Shown here: positions 45,230 through 55,230 of the stretch, piece by piece
Numbering within the stretch: the stretch's first letter is position 1
Layout of the letters: every line of letters begins with the position of its first letter
Position numbers and translations under genes: made by a program
Assembly (NCBI GenBank): GCA_963575745.1
Contig: CAUYUJ010019592.1
Location: forward strand, 87,501 to 151,500
DNA from: Prorocentrum cordatum
Taxonomy: Eukaryota > Sar > Dinophyceae > Prorocentrales > Prorocentraceae
DNA: 64,000 bases
Reading direction: 5' to 3'
Notes under the pieces: generated by a model
The model's database searches: none
The model's input: only the letters and a program-made list of their open reading frames with translations
Told to the model about the DNA's origin: nothing

Positions 45230-46832
45230 TTAGGCGTTGGAAACGGAAGTGCCCAAGCTTTCTATGAGGAGGCGGGTCGTGGACGATGCCTCTTCTTCCG
45301 TGAGGCATGCCCTGAGGCCCGCGTTCCGCAGGAAGAGAGTCTGCTCGTTCCCGAAAGGGGTGCGTGCGTTGGGAGTCTGTCCGCCCCCTTCACCCAGGAT
45401 GTATCTGATGTCGTTGGGGGTGTGAATGCCAGCAAGTTGCATCCACCTGGCGAGGACTTCGTAGGGTCTAGCGTCGACGACCCGCACTGCAACACTGGTC
45501 GTAGGAGGGGGATATCGTACGGCGCGAGACATAGCCATATGGCGCGGGCTATCCAGTTTCTGGGCTCGAGGTGTGGTCGCGCCTCCCTCAGTAGGCCTTC
45601 TACCAAGAGCTGCGCGTCCGCCCCGATGATGCAGCTACGATCACTGCTGCACTGTCTTGCTCTACCGCTGGCTTCATCGTCTCTCTGCGTTGCGTCCAGG
45701 GCTCGGATAAGAGCCTCCAGAGTGCCCCCTCTACGACCTGTCGGGGCTGCGGGCCTGGTCCGGCTGTCGGTGTCTTCTCCTAACATGTGCCTGATGTCGG
45801 CGTGCCAAGGGGTTGTCGTACCTTGAGCGCTGCCATCGCGCCGGCCCGCCGTCGTGCCAGGTGTTGTTTCGGGCTTTGTTCTCGCTGCACGGGCCCTTTC
45901 CCCGTTCTTTACCGCCCCCCGATCGCCTGTCAGTATGCCCTCCTGAATATAGCCGAAGGGGTGAAGCCAGCTCATCGTTCGCTCCTGGAGTTCGGGGTGG
46001 ATGTATCCTCCAGGGAGGGGGGCTTCCATCTCTCTCCCGGACAGATGGGAGAGGGTGGCGGCGTCTCTGGCGAGGCGGGTGTGAGCGCCCTGTAGGGTTG
46101 CCATGCCCGACACGTGCCAGCGGCCTGCAGCGCGCGCCACTACGTGGGTGGATATCTCGGCAGCAACGAAGACCCCCCATAGAACATTCCTTCCTCTCTC
46201 TGTGGACGATTCCCAAATGAAGGGTACGAGAATTCTGCTCCAGGTCATGTTGCTGGGTACGGTGTCGTTTGCGACCTGAACGCGAATGTCAAGAATTTCT
46301 TGCAGCCGTCGAATAGCACTGTTGCTTCTCTTGGATGAAAACTGCGCGCCAAGGTTGGGCCAGCGTTCCTCGATGGTCCGGTTGTCGGCCCCTCCGGTCG
46401 CGTTTCCCGATTGTTGGGGGGCGCCGCTTGGTACCGGGACGCCCCTCTCGTGGAATCGGGTTCGAAGCGTTATGGCTAGGCGCATCGCTGTGCCGCAGGG
46501 ACTGTCTTGTGCGAGGTGGTCAGCGATGTGTATCCCCCCCTCCTGGCGTTGGAGATGATGGCAGAACAAGCCGCCTCAGTCGCTGCCGCGCCCACGCCCC
46601 GGGCGTCGGGTGGTTGTCCGTCAGCGGCGATGTCAATGACACCTAACGCTTGATCCAGAAAGTTCCCTCCTATCTCGGCCCGCAGCCAGTCGGCGTCTTC
46701 TGCTGGCATGTTCCTGAGGCACATGTGGAACCTCATCCTCAGGCCATCCGCGTTGATTCCTGCCCCAGCTGGATCGAGGAACCGAGCTGGCACCGCTATG
46801 CGTGGGAGTTGGGCGAGGCATCCGGGGACCCA
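45230..46832 (-). pseudogene. Retrotransposon N-terminal region, part 2 (downstream of the large insertion)
   Basis: Minus strand. The frame begins at the insertion boundary (WVPGCLAQLPRIAVPARF), changes near 46.5 kb to a 435-residue frame (45262-46569: SNSAIRRLQEILDIRVQ, LGAQFSSKRS, EISTHVVARAAGRWHV), then near 45.53 kb to the frame of 45230-45538 (RVVDARPYEVLARWMQLAG). Two similar segments, DIRHMLGED and DIRYILGEG, suggest an internal duplication. No known domain; likely the ORF1-like part of the LINE. It continues, exactly in phase, the frame that is cut at 61511. Confidence 0.6.
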
Positions 46833-47040
46833 CCTGAAGGAATTGACCTGTTATAAGAGTTATCAATAGTTATAAGTAGGTTATAAGTATGTTGTAAGTA
46901 GGTTATAACAGGTTATAACATGTTATAATTTGTTGGCGCACTTATAAGTTTGCTAAGTCGGAGCCCTGAGTTAGCCCGAGTTATAAAAGTTAGTAACTCC
47001 GCTAACTTTTCAACATGGTTCTCACCATATCGACATAATC
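46833..47040. repeat. Left end: terminal inverted repeat plus TTATAAC-rich subterminal repeats
   Basis: CCTGAAGG at 46833-46840, then CCTGTTATAAGAGTTATC and about eight TTATAA/GTTATAAG units to about 46990, ending with GTTAGTAACTCCGCTAAC. The same words appear inverted at the right end. Such subterminal clusters are typical transposase binding sites in CACTA-type elements. AT-rich, unlike the surrounding DNA. Confidence 0.8.
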
Positions 47041-47228
47041 ATATATTTTGCAGGGCGTACTCTTCAAAAAAAGAAGAAATTGATAATATGTTTGCAAGTG
47101 TTGCACTCATCATTGCGACTTCTCGCATATCATATCTACGCTGATCACAATTGCAATCGATGCAAATCCGCAGGTAGTGTTGCAACAATTGAGTTGCATG
47201 TTGTTTTTTGGGGGCATGCCATGTTGAG

Positions 47229-47250
47229 TCCGTTGTCATTTGGGCTCCAG
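47229..47250 (+). other. Dinoflagellate spliced-leader relic 1
   Basis: Matches the 22-nt dinoflagellate spliced leader at 18 of 22 positions (TCCGTTGTCATTTGGGCTCC...). It lies 64 bases upstream of ATG 47315. A leader sequence fixed in genomic DNA upstream of a gene is the signature of mRNA recycling (reverse-transcribed, trans-spliced mRNA). Confidence 0.75.
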
Positions 47251-47314
47251 GGCATTTCGCGCGCATCATTTTGTGCTCACGATTTGCAAGTTGCGTCTTG
47301 CATCCATCCGAGAC

Positions 47315-49699
47315 ATGCAGCCGCATGGAGCGGATGCAAAGATTCTCAAATGCAAGGACGCAATGGACATTATTGAGAGGAAGTTCGACTCGCCTAAAGC
47401 AGAGGTGGTGGATTTGCACGAACAGGTCAAGGCGATAGCTCGCCAACATGGTATGCTACTGACAGAGAAAATCAACAGTAAGTATATGTACGTGAGCCCA
47501 TGCAACAGATATGGCGACGGCGTCGTGCCGTGTGACGTCACTGACTTGATCACTAAAATATTGGGAAATGGGTTCAGGCACGAGCATCTGTTGATGCCTA
47601 CGTGTGCCGAGGTGCCCCCAGTGGGCACTGCGGAGTACCTCAAGATCAAAGGGTTTAACGACAAGATAATGGCCGATAGCGCAGAACAGCTGCCGTTCTA
47701 CGATGATGGTGATGGTGAATATCAGAGTTACACATGCGGCCATACATCGCAAGGTTTGCGATGCATCATACATGGCACGAACGTGCCCGAGACCAACCCA
47801 GAGCGGTTCACCGACATAAGCCAGGACGGGAAGATATCATTGCAACGCCTCCAGCAATTCCAACCAGCTTATGCTGATGCGGCTGTAAACGGTATCACAT
47901 GGGACATCTTCAAATGGCAGTTTATCGAGGCGTTTCCTTTCGTTCCAGACCTTGTGCAAGAAGCGGGCAACGCAGGGCAGGCCGCTGCCAAGTGCGAGAG
48001 CAGGCTGGAAATCATGCTCAAGATTGCGCAGTACGCGAAGAGCCTGAAGCAGAAATTAGAGCTGCATCCGAATGAGAAGTTCCCATGGGATAAGGTCAGG
48101 CGCCAGGCGGGCAGGAGCGCAGTCTTCAAGCATGAGATAGACCACATGGTGGACTATGTGAAGGAGATGTCAGGCGGACTGGACAATCCAGTGTTTCTTC
48201 ACGAGCTAAGGGACTTCAACAGGCACCTGGCCAGAGCGACGATAGTAAAGTCCGATGTCGCGGCAGCCGTCGCGACTTGCAAGATCGCGAAGGAGGGGTC
48301 GGGGGTGCGATTCAAGCTCGCGCGCGTCAAGGCTATGCATGGCCCGAGCGACAAGTATAGGAAGGGCGACGAACAGACGCTACTGAAGCTCTCGGACGTC
48401 AATGTGTTGCAGAACGAACGCAAGGCGCAGATCGCGTTACAGGGCGATGAGTTGCTGCAGAAGATTCGCAAGCTTGCGATTGACTTCGAAATCGATCCAT
48501 CGAGCGCTCGCTGGTCCAACATAGTCGGGCTCGCCGATGTTCGAGTTGCCCACTTCGTCTTCAACAAGCCCGACGAGAGCCGCGGGGTATACAAACAGAT
48601 CACCGACATCGCAGTTGACGCTTGGAAAGCTATGGCTGCCAGCACTGGCAATAACAACGTTCGCTGCCCATGGAAGGCCAAGGCCGTCGCGCATGCACCA
48701 CAGTGTGCTAGCAGCGTCTCCTCGACAGGTGTCAAGACCTTTGACCAGCGTGGCGAGTGGGTGAACGTGTCCGAAACGTTGGCTGTCAAAGGTTTCAAGG
48801 TGGACGTGACGGTGTACAACCGCCAGGAGGGCGATGAGTCTGTGTATGAGATCAAGGCGATCGATGGGCAGAATGTGAAGATGATGACGGGGGACGTAGA
48901 GCGCACCATAGATGCCGAGGACTTCATGCGAAACAAGTTCGCAATATACGACATCAAGAAAGAGGTAATCGACCAGTTCGACCAGTTCAGCCCATTGAAC
49001 TGCATGGACTACCACTGGGGGGTCGAGGAAGCTCGGATCAAGATTGCACTCGACGAATTCTATTCACAACATAGTGCTTGCCTCAAGCATATCACGGCGA
49101 TTCATTCGCCAATCAAATATAAAGCGGTGTCAGTGAAGAAAGAGTTCAAGAAGGACGCCATCGGACTTGTTCCGTTGACGACAACCATATCGCTCAAGAA
49201 GGCGACGGATGAGATCAATATTGGCAACGTTTGCCTTAGGAAGTATACCGACCCTGCCAAGCATACCGATTACAACGTCGCGTTGATGGCCGCTGGCGGG
49301 CTCAGGCTCAAGCGTGAAGAGGGTGGGACTGGCATTGGTGGTCTGAAGCGCGTGCCAGATCAGCACGGGGTGCCTTTCTGGTTGGTCGGCGTGTGCACCG
49401 CGAAGGAAAAGCCAAACTTGGCTGTGACATTTGTGACCGCCACGAACGGCATTAAGGTTCCCATCCTCAAAAACACCGTCGAGCTCAAGAGCGGCGACAG
49501 GTTGCGCATGTCCGAGGACACAGCAAAGGCGCTTGCAAGGAAAGTTGCATTGCCCGACGCCACGCCCGCCAAGCCCGCCAAGAAAAGAAGCAAAGACGCA
49601 GTGAGCCGCCCATTCGCCGCATTGCCGCGGCATTACGCAGGGCGTTGGCGTCGCCCTCCGTATATGAACGCACCTTGTTGGATGGCGAAGACATACTGA
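47315..49699 (+). CDS. Large unknown cargo protein (794 aa)
   Basis: Intact frame from ATG 47315; the frame is open further upstream, but that part overlaps the spliced-leader relic, so 47315 is the first ATG after it. Hydrophilic, mixed helical protein: RFTDISQDGKISLQRLQQF, KCESRLEIMLKIAQYAKSL, KFPWDKVRRQAGRSAVFKHE, FLHELRDFNRHLARATIV; Cys pairs are sparse. The C-terminal third has VNVSETLAVKGFKVDVTVYN and a basic tail (AKPAKKRSKDAVSRP). No family recognised and no transmembrane segment. The intact 2.4-kb frame, in contrast to the broken host element, suggests recent or continuing selection. Being the first gene inside the left end, it may be an accessory transposition protein (many CACTA elements encode a second, DNA-binding protein), which is inference. 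Confidence 0.8.
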   Translation: MQPHGADAKILKCKDAMDIIERKFDSPKAEVVDLHEQVKAIARQHGMLLTEKINSKYMYVSPCNRYGDGVVPCDVTDLITKILGNGFRHEHLLMPTCAEVPPVGTAEYLKIKGFNDKIMADSAEQLPFYDDGDGEYQSYTCGHTSQGLRCIIHGTNVPETNPERFTDISQDGKISLQRLQQFQPAYADAAVNGITWDIFKWQFIEAFPFVPDLVQEAGNAGQAAAKCESRLEIMLKIAQYAKSLKQKLELHPNEKFPWDKVRRQAGRSAVFKHEIDHMVDYVKEMSGGLDNPVFLHELRDFNRHLARATIVKSDVAAAVATCKIAKEGSGVRFKLARVKAMHGPSDKYRKGDEQTLLKLSDVNVLQNERKAQIALQGDELLQKIRKLAIDFEIDPSSARWSNIVGLADVRVAHFVFNKPDESRGVYKQITDIAVDAWKAMAASTGNNNVRCPWKAKAVAHAPQCASSVSSTGVKTFDQRGEWVNVSETLAVKGFKVDVTVYNRQEGDESVYEIKAIDGQNVKMMTGDVERTIDAEDFMRNKFAIYDIKKEVIDQFDQFSPLNCMDYHWGVEEARIKIALDEFYSQHSACLKHITAIHSPIKYKAVSVKKEFKKDAIGLVPLTTTISLKKATDEINIGNVCLRKYTDPAKHTDYNVALMAAGGLRLKREEGGTGIGGLKRVPDQHGVPFWLVGVCTAKEKPNLAVTFVTATNGIKVPILKNTVELKSGDRLRMSEDTAKALARKVALPDATPAKPAKKRSKDAVSRPFAALPRHYAGRWRRPPYMNAPCWMAKTY

Positions 49700-49789
49700 A
49701 ATGCTTCATACTGCGATGCGTCATCACACCATCGCATCGCACCATTCTGCGATGCAGCATCGCGCCAGTCTGCGACATCGTCGCAACGC

Positions 49790-49811
49790 ACCATAGCCGT
49801 TCTGGCTCAAT
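49790..49811 (+). other. Dinoflagellate spliced-leader relic 2
   Basis: ACCATAGCCGTTCTGGCTCA... matches the spliced leader at 18 of 22 positions and lies 41 bases upstream of ATG 49853. The preceding 90 bp contain repeated GCATCGCACCATTCTGCGAT-type words. Confidence 0.8.
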
Positions 49812-49852
49812 CGCTGGGGTATCACGCGGCCCACGCTGCCCCGCACGTCTGC

Positions 49853-50719
49853 ATGTCAGTGTCTGTTTCCATGCGCACGGTGATCGAGGGCGGCGGGCTC
49901 AAGGAGCCGTGGGTACCGCGGACTATTGTCCATAGCGGAGGTATTGCGTTCATCGAGGTATCCATGATGGACAGGAGGCTCTTCCAGTTCGTCGACATCC
50001 AGAACCCAACAAACAGGAACGCCTCATTTGCCCAAAATCATGTCTTCAAAGAGTTGAAGGCCCTCCGAAACGCTGCCTCGGACATTGCAATATGGGAGTA
50101 CATGAAATCGCGAGACCCATTGCTGTCGGACCAGTCTGACCAAGACAAACTGATCAAGGCCTACAAGAAGAACATCGACGAGAGTGCTATGCCAGCATAC
50201 GTTACGGCACAGTTGCCAGAGGTTGAATTTAATGGTGGCGGCGTGGCCTTGAAGCGCGAGCCGATCGCAGTAAGATGCATATTTTCTGCAACAGCGATTA
50301 GCAAGGTACATGTGGAATGCACAGAGAGCGTACTGACTTACATCAGATGTGCTGCGCTGAAAGCAGCAGAGGACGATGGCACCGAGAAACAAAAGAGAGG
50401 ACTGAGCGGAGTGCCAGGGGTCCGATGCGACAAGCGTCGCAGGGTAGTGTATGTCGTTGTGAAACCCCACAACTCGTCAAGACGCATCTATCAAAAACCA
50501 GTGGAATGGAATGGCACGTGCATTTTGCACTGCGCCCGCGAGCTACGCGACAAAGTGGTCGCGAAGGGCGGGGAGATAGAGGATCACGAGCCCGATGCCG
50601 ATCTTCTCCACGGGCTGAATTGCGCCGAGCATGCCGAGGGGGGTGGACCCGAAGATCAACAGGGCGATGGCGAAGACGACAATGTCGATGCTGCGGGTGA
50701 TAGCGACGCCCAGGGCTGA
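49853..50719 (+). CDS. Unknown cargo protein (288 aa)
   Basis: Intact frame with the first ATG after the spliced-leader relic. Beta-rich N-terminal half (TIVHSGGIAFIEVSMMDRRL), a helical middle (NHVFKELKALRNAASDIAI), then a basic beta-type segment GVRCDKRRRVVYVVVKPHN ... RIYQKPVEW that resembles the three-stranded core of AP2/integrase-type DNA-binding domains, and a strongly acidic tail (DHEPDADLL ... DGEDDNVDAAGDSD). I would guess DNA binding, but the similarity is only at the level of pattern. Second gene of the element, same strand as its neighbours, 150 bp after the first gene's stop. Confidence 0.75.
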   Translation: MSVSVSMRTVIEGGGLKEPWVPRTIVHSGGIAFIEVSMMDRRLFQFVDIQNPTNRNASFAQNHVFKELKALRNAASDIAIWEYMKSRDPLLSDQSDQDKLIKAYKKNIDESAMPAYVTAQLPEVEFNGGGVALKREPIAVRCIFSATAISKVHVECTESVLTYIRCAALKAAEDDGTEKQKRGLSGVPGVRCDKRRRVVYVVVKPHNSSRRIYQKPVEWNGTCILHCARELRDKVVAKGGEIEDHEPDADLLHGLNCAEHAEGGGPEDQQGDGEDDNVDAAGDSDAQG

Positions 50720-50950
50720 GACGCCAGGCGCTGCGTCGGGCACGCACAGCGCGCCCACCCTTTCGACCTCCTATCTATTCTCCCACCGTCGGCCCCGTCG
50801 TCCTTCCCACCCGCGGGGGGGGGAGGAGGGGGAGGGGGGGGGGCTCGTCGCCATCGTTTTACACGCCCCCTCGTGCCACTCCTCGCCCGTTCGCATCCTA
50901 GATGCGCTCTTCAGGCAGACGTGCCGCCGCCACCCCTCACCCCTGAATGT

Positions 50951-51238
50951 TCAACAAGGAGCCATCTGGGAACGACCTCTTATAGAGCGCCAACTCGTCC
51001 TGAGGGCCTGCACCTCCTGCTCCAGCCCCTCGACCTTCTGCGCTGCCTCCGTCTGCTGCTGTTGCTGTAGCGCTGCCTCCGTCTGCGGCTGCTGGTGCCG
51101 CTGCTCTGCGATCGTGCGCTGCTGCTCCCCCAACTCCGCGAGCAAGTGATCGTGCTGCTGACCGCGCAGCAAAAGATCGCCCTCCACATCGTCCACTCGT
51201 GCTAGCAACACTTGCGCAGCATTTACGTGCGTAAGCAA
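50951..51238 (-). CDS. Possible coiled-coil protein fragment (low confidence)
   Basis: Minus frame with a Gln-rich amphipathic helix (ELGEQQRTIAEQRHQQPQ ... AAQKVEGLEQEVQALR) that would form a coiled coil. It starts at TTG with no good ATG, and the DNA (CTGCTG/GCTGCC) is partly repetitive. It may be an exon fragment of something related to the coiled-coil frame at 55231-55764, or a repeat artefact. Confidence 0.3.
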   Translation of the reverse strand: MLTHVNAAQVLLARVDDVEGDLLLRGQQHDHLLAELGEQQRTIAEQRHQQPQTEAALQQQQQTEAAQKVEGLEQEVQALRTSWRSIRGRSQMAPC

Positions 51239-52204
51239 AGCCTTCTATCGGCAGGTGGAGGGGCGACGGCGGCGGCGACGACATCGACGACGACGAACTT
51301 AAGACGACGACGCCCGCCTCGCGAAGCTGCCGCATCGCGGCGACTATGCCACGGGGTCTCGGGCGCCATCGCAGCGCGGCTCTCGGACGACACCACGGGG
51401 GGATGTGCGGGGCCCGATCCGTCCTCGGGGGGGCTACGCGGGGCTCGCGTGTGAGCGCCAGCCGCTACGTACGAGCGCCCCGACCCCATCCCCATGAACC
51501 CTACACCCAACACGGCGATGCGGATGCTCCGCAGAGGCGACGTCGCGGGGTGGCAACGTCGCGGGGTGGGGGGCTTGGGGGTGGCCGACTTGGGGGGGCC
51601 AGGAGCAAATGGTTGGTATGGGGTTCGAATGGGAATGGGGTCGGGGACACATTGTGCGTGATCTATGGGGGGGCATGCAGTTTACTTCGCATGCCATATA
51701 TGCGAGCTCGTAGTTGGGCGTGCTGCTTATGGGGATACAGCCATCGCCATGGGTGTGAAAACCATCATCGTTGCACATGCGTTCAGCAACATTTGCTTGC
51801 GACGCAACTGTGCATGATTCTCATTATGGTGACAATCGCATCTGCCACATCGTCGGCCGCACAATTGCCACTGTCATTACCACCGATACACACCGACTCG
51901 AACGTACATGTCATGTAAGAGACGCTAGCGTCAGCATCACAAATCACATTATGCGCATGCAAACTATTTCGCCACAGCCGTTGTGTTGTTATGTGCGCGC
52001 GACGCCGTGAGTTATTGATGTGGGTGTTGGACTAGCTTCGGTTAGGGCGAGATAATGTTTGGTATTTGTAATATCGTAGTTTGATGTCGAACGGCACAGT
52101 AGTGTAGAGCTTCGTAGGTTAAGGATTTCGGCTTTCGGGTGAGTACAGTACTGCAAGCTTTGTGTGGTCTGTATATGTGTAGAGTGCATCTAAGATGCAC
52201 GAGG

Positions 52205-52220
52205 AACTATAAAGATCCGC

Positions 52221-52288
<68 letters not shown>
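52205..52288 (+). repeat. (TC)n microsatellite
   Basis: About 66 bases of pure CT, ending next to a degenerate spliced-leader-like sequence (52289-52310, 16 of 22 matches). The region 51240-52200 between genes has no other feature I can support. Confidence 0.95.
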
Positions 52289-52291
<3 letters not shown>

Positions 52292-52449
52292 GACGCCGTT
52301 GTGGCCCATGTGTTCAGCCACGCCCGCGGCGCGCGGGCCGTGGGTTCACGGCGCGGGGCCCGCTCCTCCACAGGGTGCTCGCCCCCCCCCGCCGCGCGGG
52401 GCCCCCGACGCCCGCCGCGGCCTCGCCCCCACCCCGCCTGGCCCTGCAG

Positions 52450-53856
52450 ATGAGCGGCGGTGGCGACGACGCCACCGAGGCGGCAATGTTGCTCGCAGCG
52501 GCGAGCGAGATCCAGCAGCGACGGGGGAAGGTGGCGGAGGAGAAGCCGTCGCGGCTGCAGCCGACGCCCAAGAAGCGGCCGACCGCGCCGCGGACGGCTC
52601 CGCCAGGGCACATCTTGGCGGCCGCCATGGCCTCCGCCGAGAAGAAGCGCAAGGCGATGTGCTGGTCGGCACAGACTCGCGTGCAGACGCGGCGCGGCTC
52701 GGTGGCGGACTCGCTGCTCGAGAAGCTCAACCTCGCGCCGCCCATGAACCCGACTATGAACTCGATGAAGGACCTTCTCGAGTTCGAGGTCGACGAGCCC
52801 GAGGGCGGTGGCGACGACGCCGCGGGCGGCGGCGACGCGGTCGACGAGGGCGACGGCGACTACGAGGGCGCCACGGCGGATGAGTACGAAGGTGGCGACG
52901 CTGAGGGCGGTGGCTACGACGACAGCGCGGGCGAGAGCTACACCGCCGATGGCGACGCCGAGGGCTACGGCTACTACAGCAGTGGCCGTAAAAGCCGCCA
53001 CTACTACGACTACGACGACAGCAGCGAGGGCGTTGGCGGCAAAGACAGCTACTACAACAAGGACGGCAACGACGGCTGCAGCCGCGGCGGCAAAGACAGC
53101 TACTACAACAAGGACGGCTACTACTACGGCCACAACAAGGACGGCTACTACGGCGGCCACACCAAGAACGGCTACTACGGCAAGGACGGCTGGTGGGCCA
53201 AGGACGGCTACTACGGCCGTGAGAAGGGCGACGGCTACTATGGCCACAAGGGCGACGGCTACTATGGCCACGAGAAGGGCGACGGCTACTATGGCCACAA
53301 GGGCGACGGCTACTATGGCCACGAGAAGGGCGACGGCTACTATGGCCACGAGACGGGCGACGGCTACTACAGCCACGTGAAGGGCGACGGCTACTACGGC
53401 CACAAAGGCGACGGCTACAACGGCCAGGAGTGGCGTGGCCGCGACAAGGGCGACGGCTACTACGGCCACAAAGGCGACGGCTACAGCGGCCACGTGAAGG
53501 GCGACGGCTACTACAGCCACGAGAAGGGCGACGGCTACGACAGCCACGACAAGGGCGACGGCTACTACAGCCACAAGAAGGACGGCTACGGCGGCCACAA
53601 GAAGGACGGCTACGGCGGCCACGTGAAGGGCGACGGCAAGGACGGGGGCGGGGGCGACGGCCCCCGCCCCCGCGGGGGCAAGCGCATCCGCCTCGCCAAA
53701 GCGCTGGCCGTGCGGGAGCACCTGCAGGGCTTGAGTGACCTGTCCGAGCAGGACCACAAGTACGCGGCCTGGAGCCGCCGCACGCAGCCGCAGGTGTGGC
53801 TGAAAGCGGTCGCCGACTACGCTGCGGCGAGCGCAGCGGGCTCAAGCTCCGTGTGA
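52450..53856 (+). CDS. Tyr/Gly/Lys/Asp/His repeat protein (468 aa)
   Basis: ATG 52450 opens an intact frame. Residues 1-110 are basic and helical with EIQQRRGKVAEEK and EKKRKAMCW. An acidic Gly-rich stretch follows. From about residue 195 to 395 runs an array of more than 20 octapeptides of the type KGDGYYGH, with YYSH, YYNK and EKGDGYYGH variants (24-bp DNA period), and the C-terminus is a basic helical domain (KRIRLAKALAVREHLQGL ... AWSRRTQPQVWLKAVADY). No signal peptide. Tyr/Gly-rich low-complexity arrays favour phase-separating or self-assembling proteins; here flanked by basic domains, it may package nucleic acid. A spliced-leader-like 22-mer lies 140 bases upstream, after the (TC)n run. 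The open frame beginning at 52375 uses GTG; I prefer ATG 52450. Confidence 0.8.
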   Translation: MSGGGDDATEAAMLLAAASEIQQRRGKVAEEKPSRLQPTPKKRPTAPRTAPPGHILAAAMASAEKKRKAMCWSAQTRVQTRRGSVADSLLEKLNLAPPMNPTMNSMKDLLEFEVDEPEGGGDDAAGGGDAVDEGDGDYEGATADEYEGGDAEGGGYDDSAGESYTADGDAEGYGYYSSGRKSRHYYDYDDSSEGVGGKDSYYNKDGNDGCSRGGKDSYYNKDGYYYGHNKDGYYGGHTKNGYYGKDGWWAKDGYYGREKGDGYYGHKGDGYYGHEKGDGYYGHKGDGYYGHEKGDGYYGHETGDGYYSHVKGDGYYGHKGDGYNGQEWRGRDKGDGYYGHKGDGYSGHVKGDGYYSHEKGDGYDSHDKGDGYYSHKKDGYGGHKKDGYGGHVKGDGKDGGGGDGPRPRGGKRIRLAKALAVREHLQGLSDLSEQDHKYAAWSRRTQPQVWLKAVADYAAASAAGSSSV

Positions 53857-53884
53857 TCACGGGGCACACGTCGGCGACCACCGT

Positions 53885-53902
53885 GTCGTCGTCGTGGTCG
53901 TG

Positions 53903-53945
<43 letters not shown>

Positions 53946-53970
53946 GCGTTGTCGTCGTCGTCGTCGTCGC
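53885..53970 (+). repeat. (GTC)n microsatellite
   Basis: TCG/GTC trinucleotide array just after the stop codon of the repeat protein. Confidence 0.95.
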
Positions 53971-54093
53971 GTGGTCGGCGAGGCGTGCCCCGTCGGAAGG
54001 GATCGAGGCTCCCACGGCGGCGACTCAGCACAGGAGTTGCCGCCGAAGCTGCGGGGGTGCAAAGCAGCTGAGGGCTGCCACGAATGCGGATTA

Positions 54094-54389
54094 AGAATCG
54101 TCGCAGAGGGTATCGCTGTCAAACGACACGGGCGTCGTCTTTGAGAATCTCAAAAACGACAACGTGTCGTCTTTGAGAATCTCAAAGACGACACGCGTGT
54201 CGTCTTTGAGAATCTCAAAGACGACCAAATCTCTATTAGATTTAATATTACCAACGTGTCGTCTTTGAGAATCTCAAAGACGACACGCGCGTCGTCTTTG
54301 AGAATCTCAAAGACGACAACGCGCCGTCTTTGAGAATCTCAAAGACGACGCGCGTGTCGTCTGACAGTGGTACCCTCTGCGACGCTTCT
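54094..54389. repeat. 296-bp nested palindrome: 37-bp inverted ends around six 27-bp palindromes
   Basis: Outer arms 54094-54130 and 54353-54389 are inverted repeats with only about four mismatches (AGAATCGTCGCAGAGGGTA...). Inside are six copies of a perfect or near-perfect 27-bp palindrome, 13-base arms GTCGTCTTTGAGA around one A, at 54134, 54166, 54199, 54258, 54291 and 54323. Spacing is 32-33 bp except for a central 59-bp step, so three copies lie symmetrically on each side of a centre that is itself a small hairpin (AAATCT-CTATT-AGATTT). Candidate functions: binding array, recombination or replication site, hairpin RNA, or a nested foldback element. Confidence 0.9.
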
Positions 54390-54674
54390 CGGTCCACCTT
54401 CAGAGGTGTTCATCGCATCGGTCGCGAGGCCTTTGGACGATCGCTGAGCGACGCGTCGCTCCCGCTCAGCGTGATCGCTCCGCTTCTCTGAGCACTTTTC
54501 GGAGGCTCACGATCGACGGCGAAACGATCGACCTCCCCCCTCCTCCCTCTCATCCCTTCCTCCTCCTATTCCTCCTCCTCCTCCTCATCCTTTGCCTCCC
54601 CCTCCCCCTCCTCCTCCTCCTGCTTCCTCCTCATCCGCCTCCGCCTCCTCCAGTTCCATCCTCCTCCTCGTCCC

Positions 54675-54845
54675 CCTCAGCATCCTGAGGTGTCCTGAGG
54701 TGTCCTGAGGTGTCCCGAGGTGTCCTGAGGTCTCCTGGGGTTGTCAGCTCAGAGATGCCCTGAGGTGTCCTGAGGCGCCCTGGTGTTGTCATCTCAGAGG
54801 TGTCCTGAGGTGTCCTGAGGTATCCTGAGGTGTCCTGAGGCGTTG
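54675..54845. repeat. TGAGGTGTCC decamer array
   Basis: Tandem CTGAGGTGTC units with two GTTGTCATCTCAGAG-type inserts. Preceded at 54535-54665 by CCTCCT-rich sequence. Confidence 0.9.
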
Positions 54846-54849
54846 CATT

Positions 54850-54886
54850 CGCCGTCGTCGTCGTCGGCGTCCGCCGTCGTCGTCGC

Positions 54887-54918
<32 letters not shown>

Positions 54919-55005
54919 TCCCGCATCGTCGTCGTCGCCGCCGCAGTCGTCGTCGTCGTCCGCCGCCTTCGTCGCCGCCGACGTCGTCGCCGTCGCCGTT
55001 GTCGC

Positions 55006-55036
<31 letters not shown>

Positions 55037-55210
55037 GTCCTGCATCGTGGTCGTCGCCGCCGCAGTCGTCGTCGTCGTCCGCCGCCTTCGTCGCCGCCGA
55101 CGTCGTCGCCGTCGCCGCCGTCGCCGCCGCCGCCGTCGTCGTCGCCGTCGCCGCCGCCGCCGCCGCCGTCGCCGTCGCCGCCGTCGCCGTCGCCGCCGTC
55201 GCCCTTATCA
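54850..55210. repeat. (GTC/GCC)n trinucleotide array
   Basis: CGTCGTCGTCGCC-type array with an internal duplication of about 150 bp (CATCGTSGTCGTCGCCGCCGCAGTC occurs twice). Frames through it are artefacts. Confidence 0.93.
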
Positions 55211-55230
55211 TCCGCATCGGCTGCGCCGTC

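Noticed and set aside
54094-54389. CRISPR array
   Set aside because: Regular repeats with ~5-bp spacers, symmetric about a centre and enclosed by inverted arms; spacers are far too short and not unique, and the host is eukaryotic.
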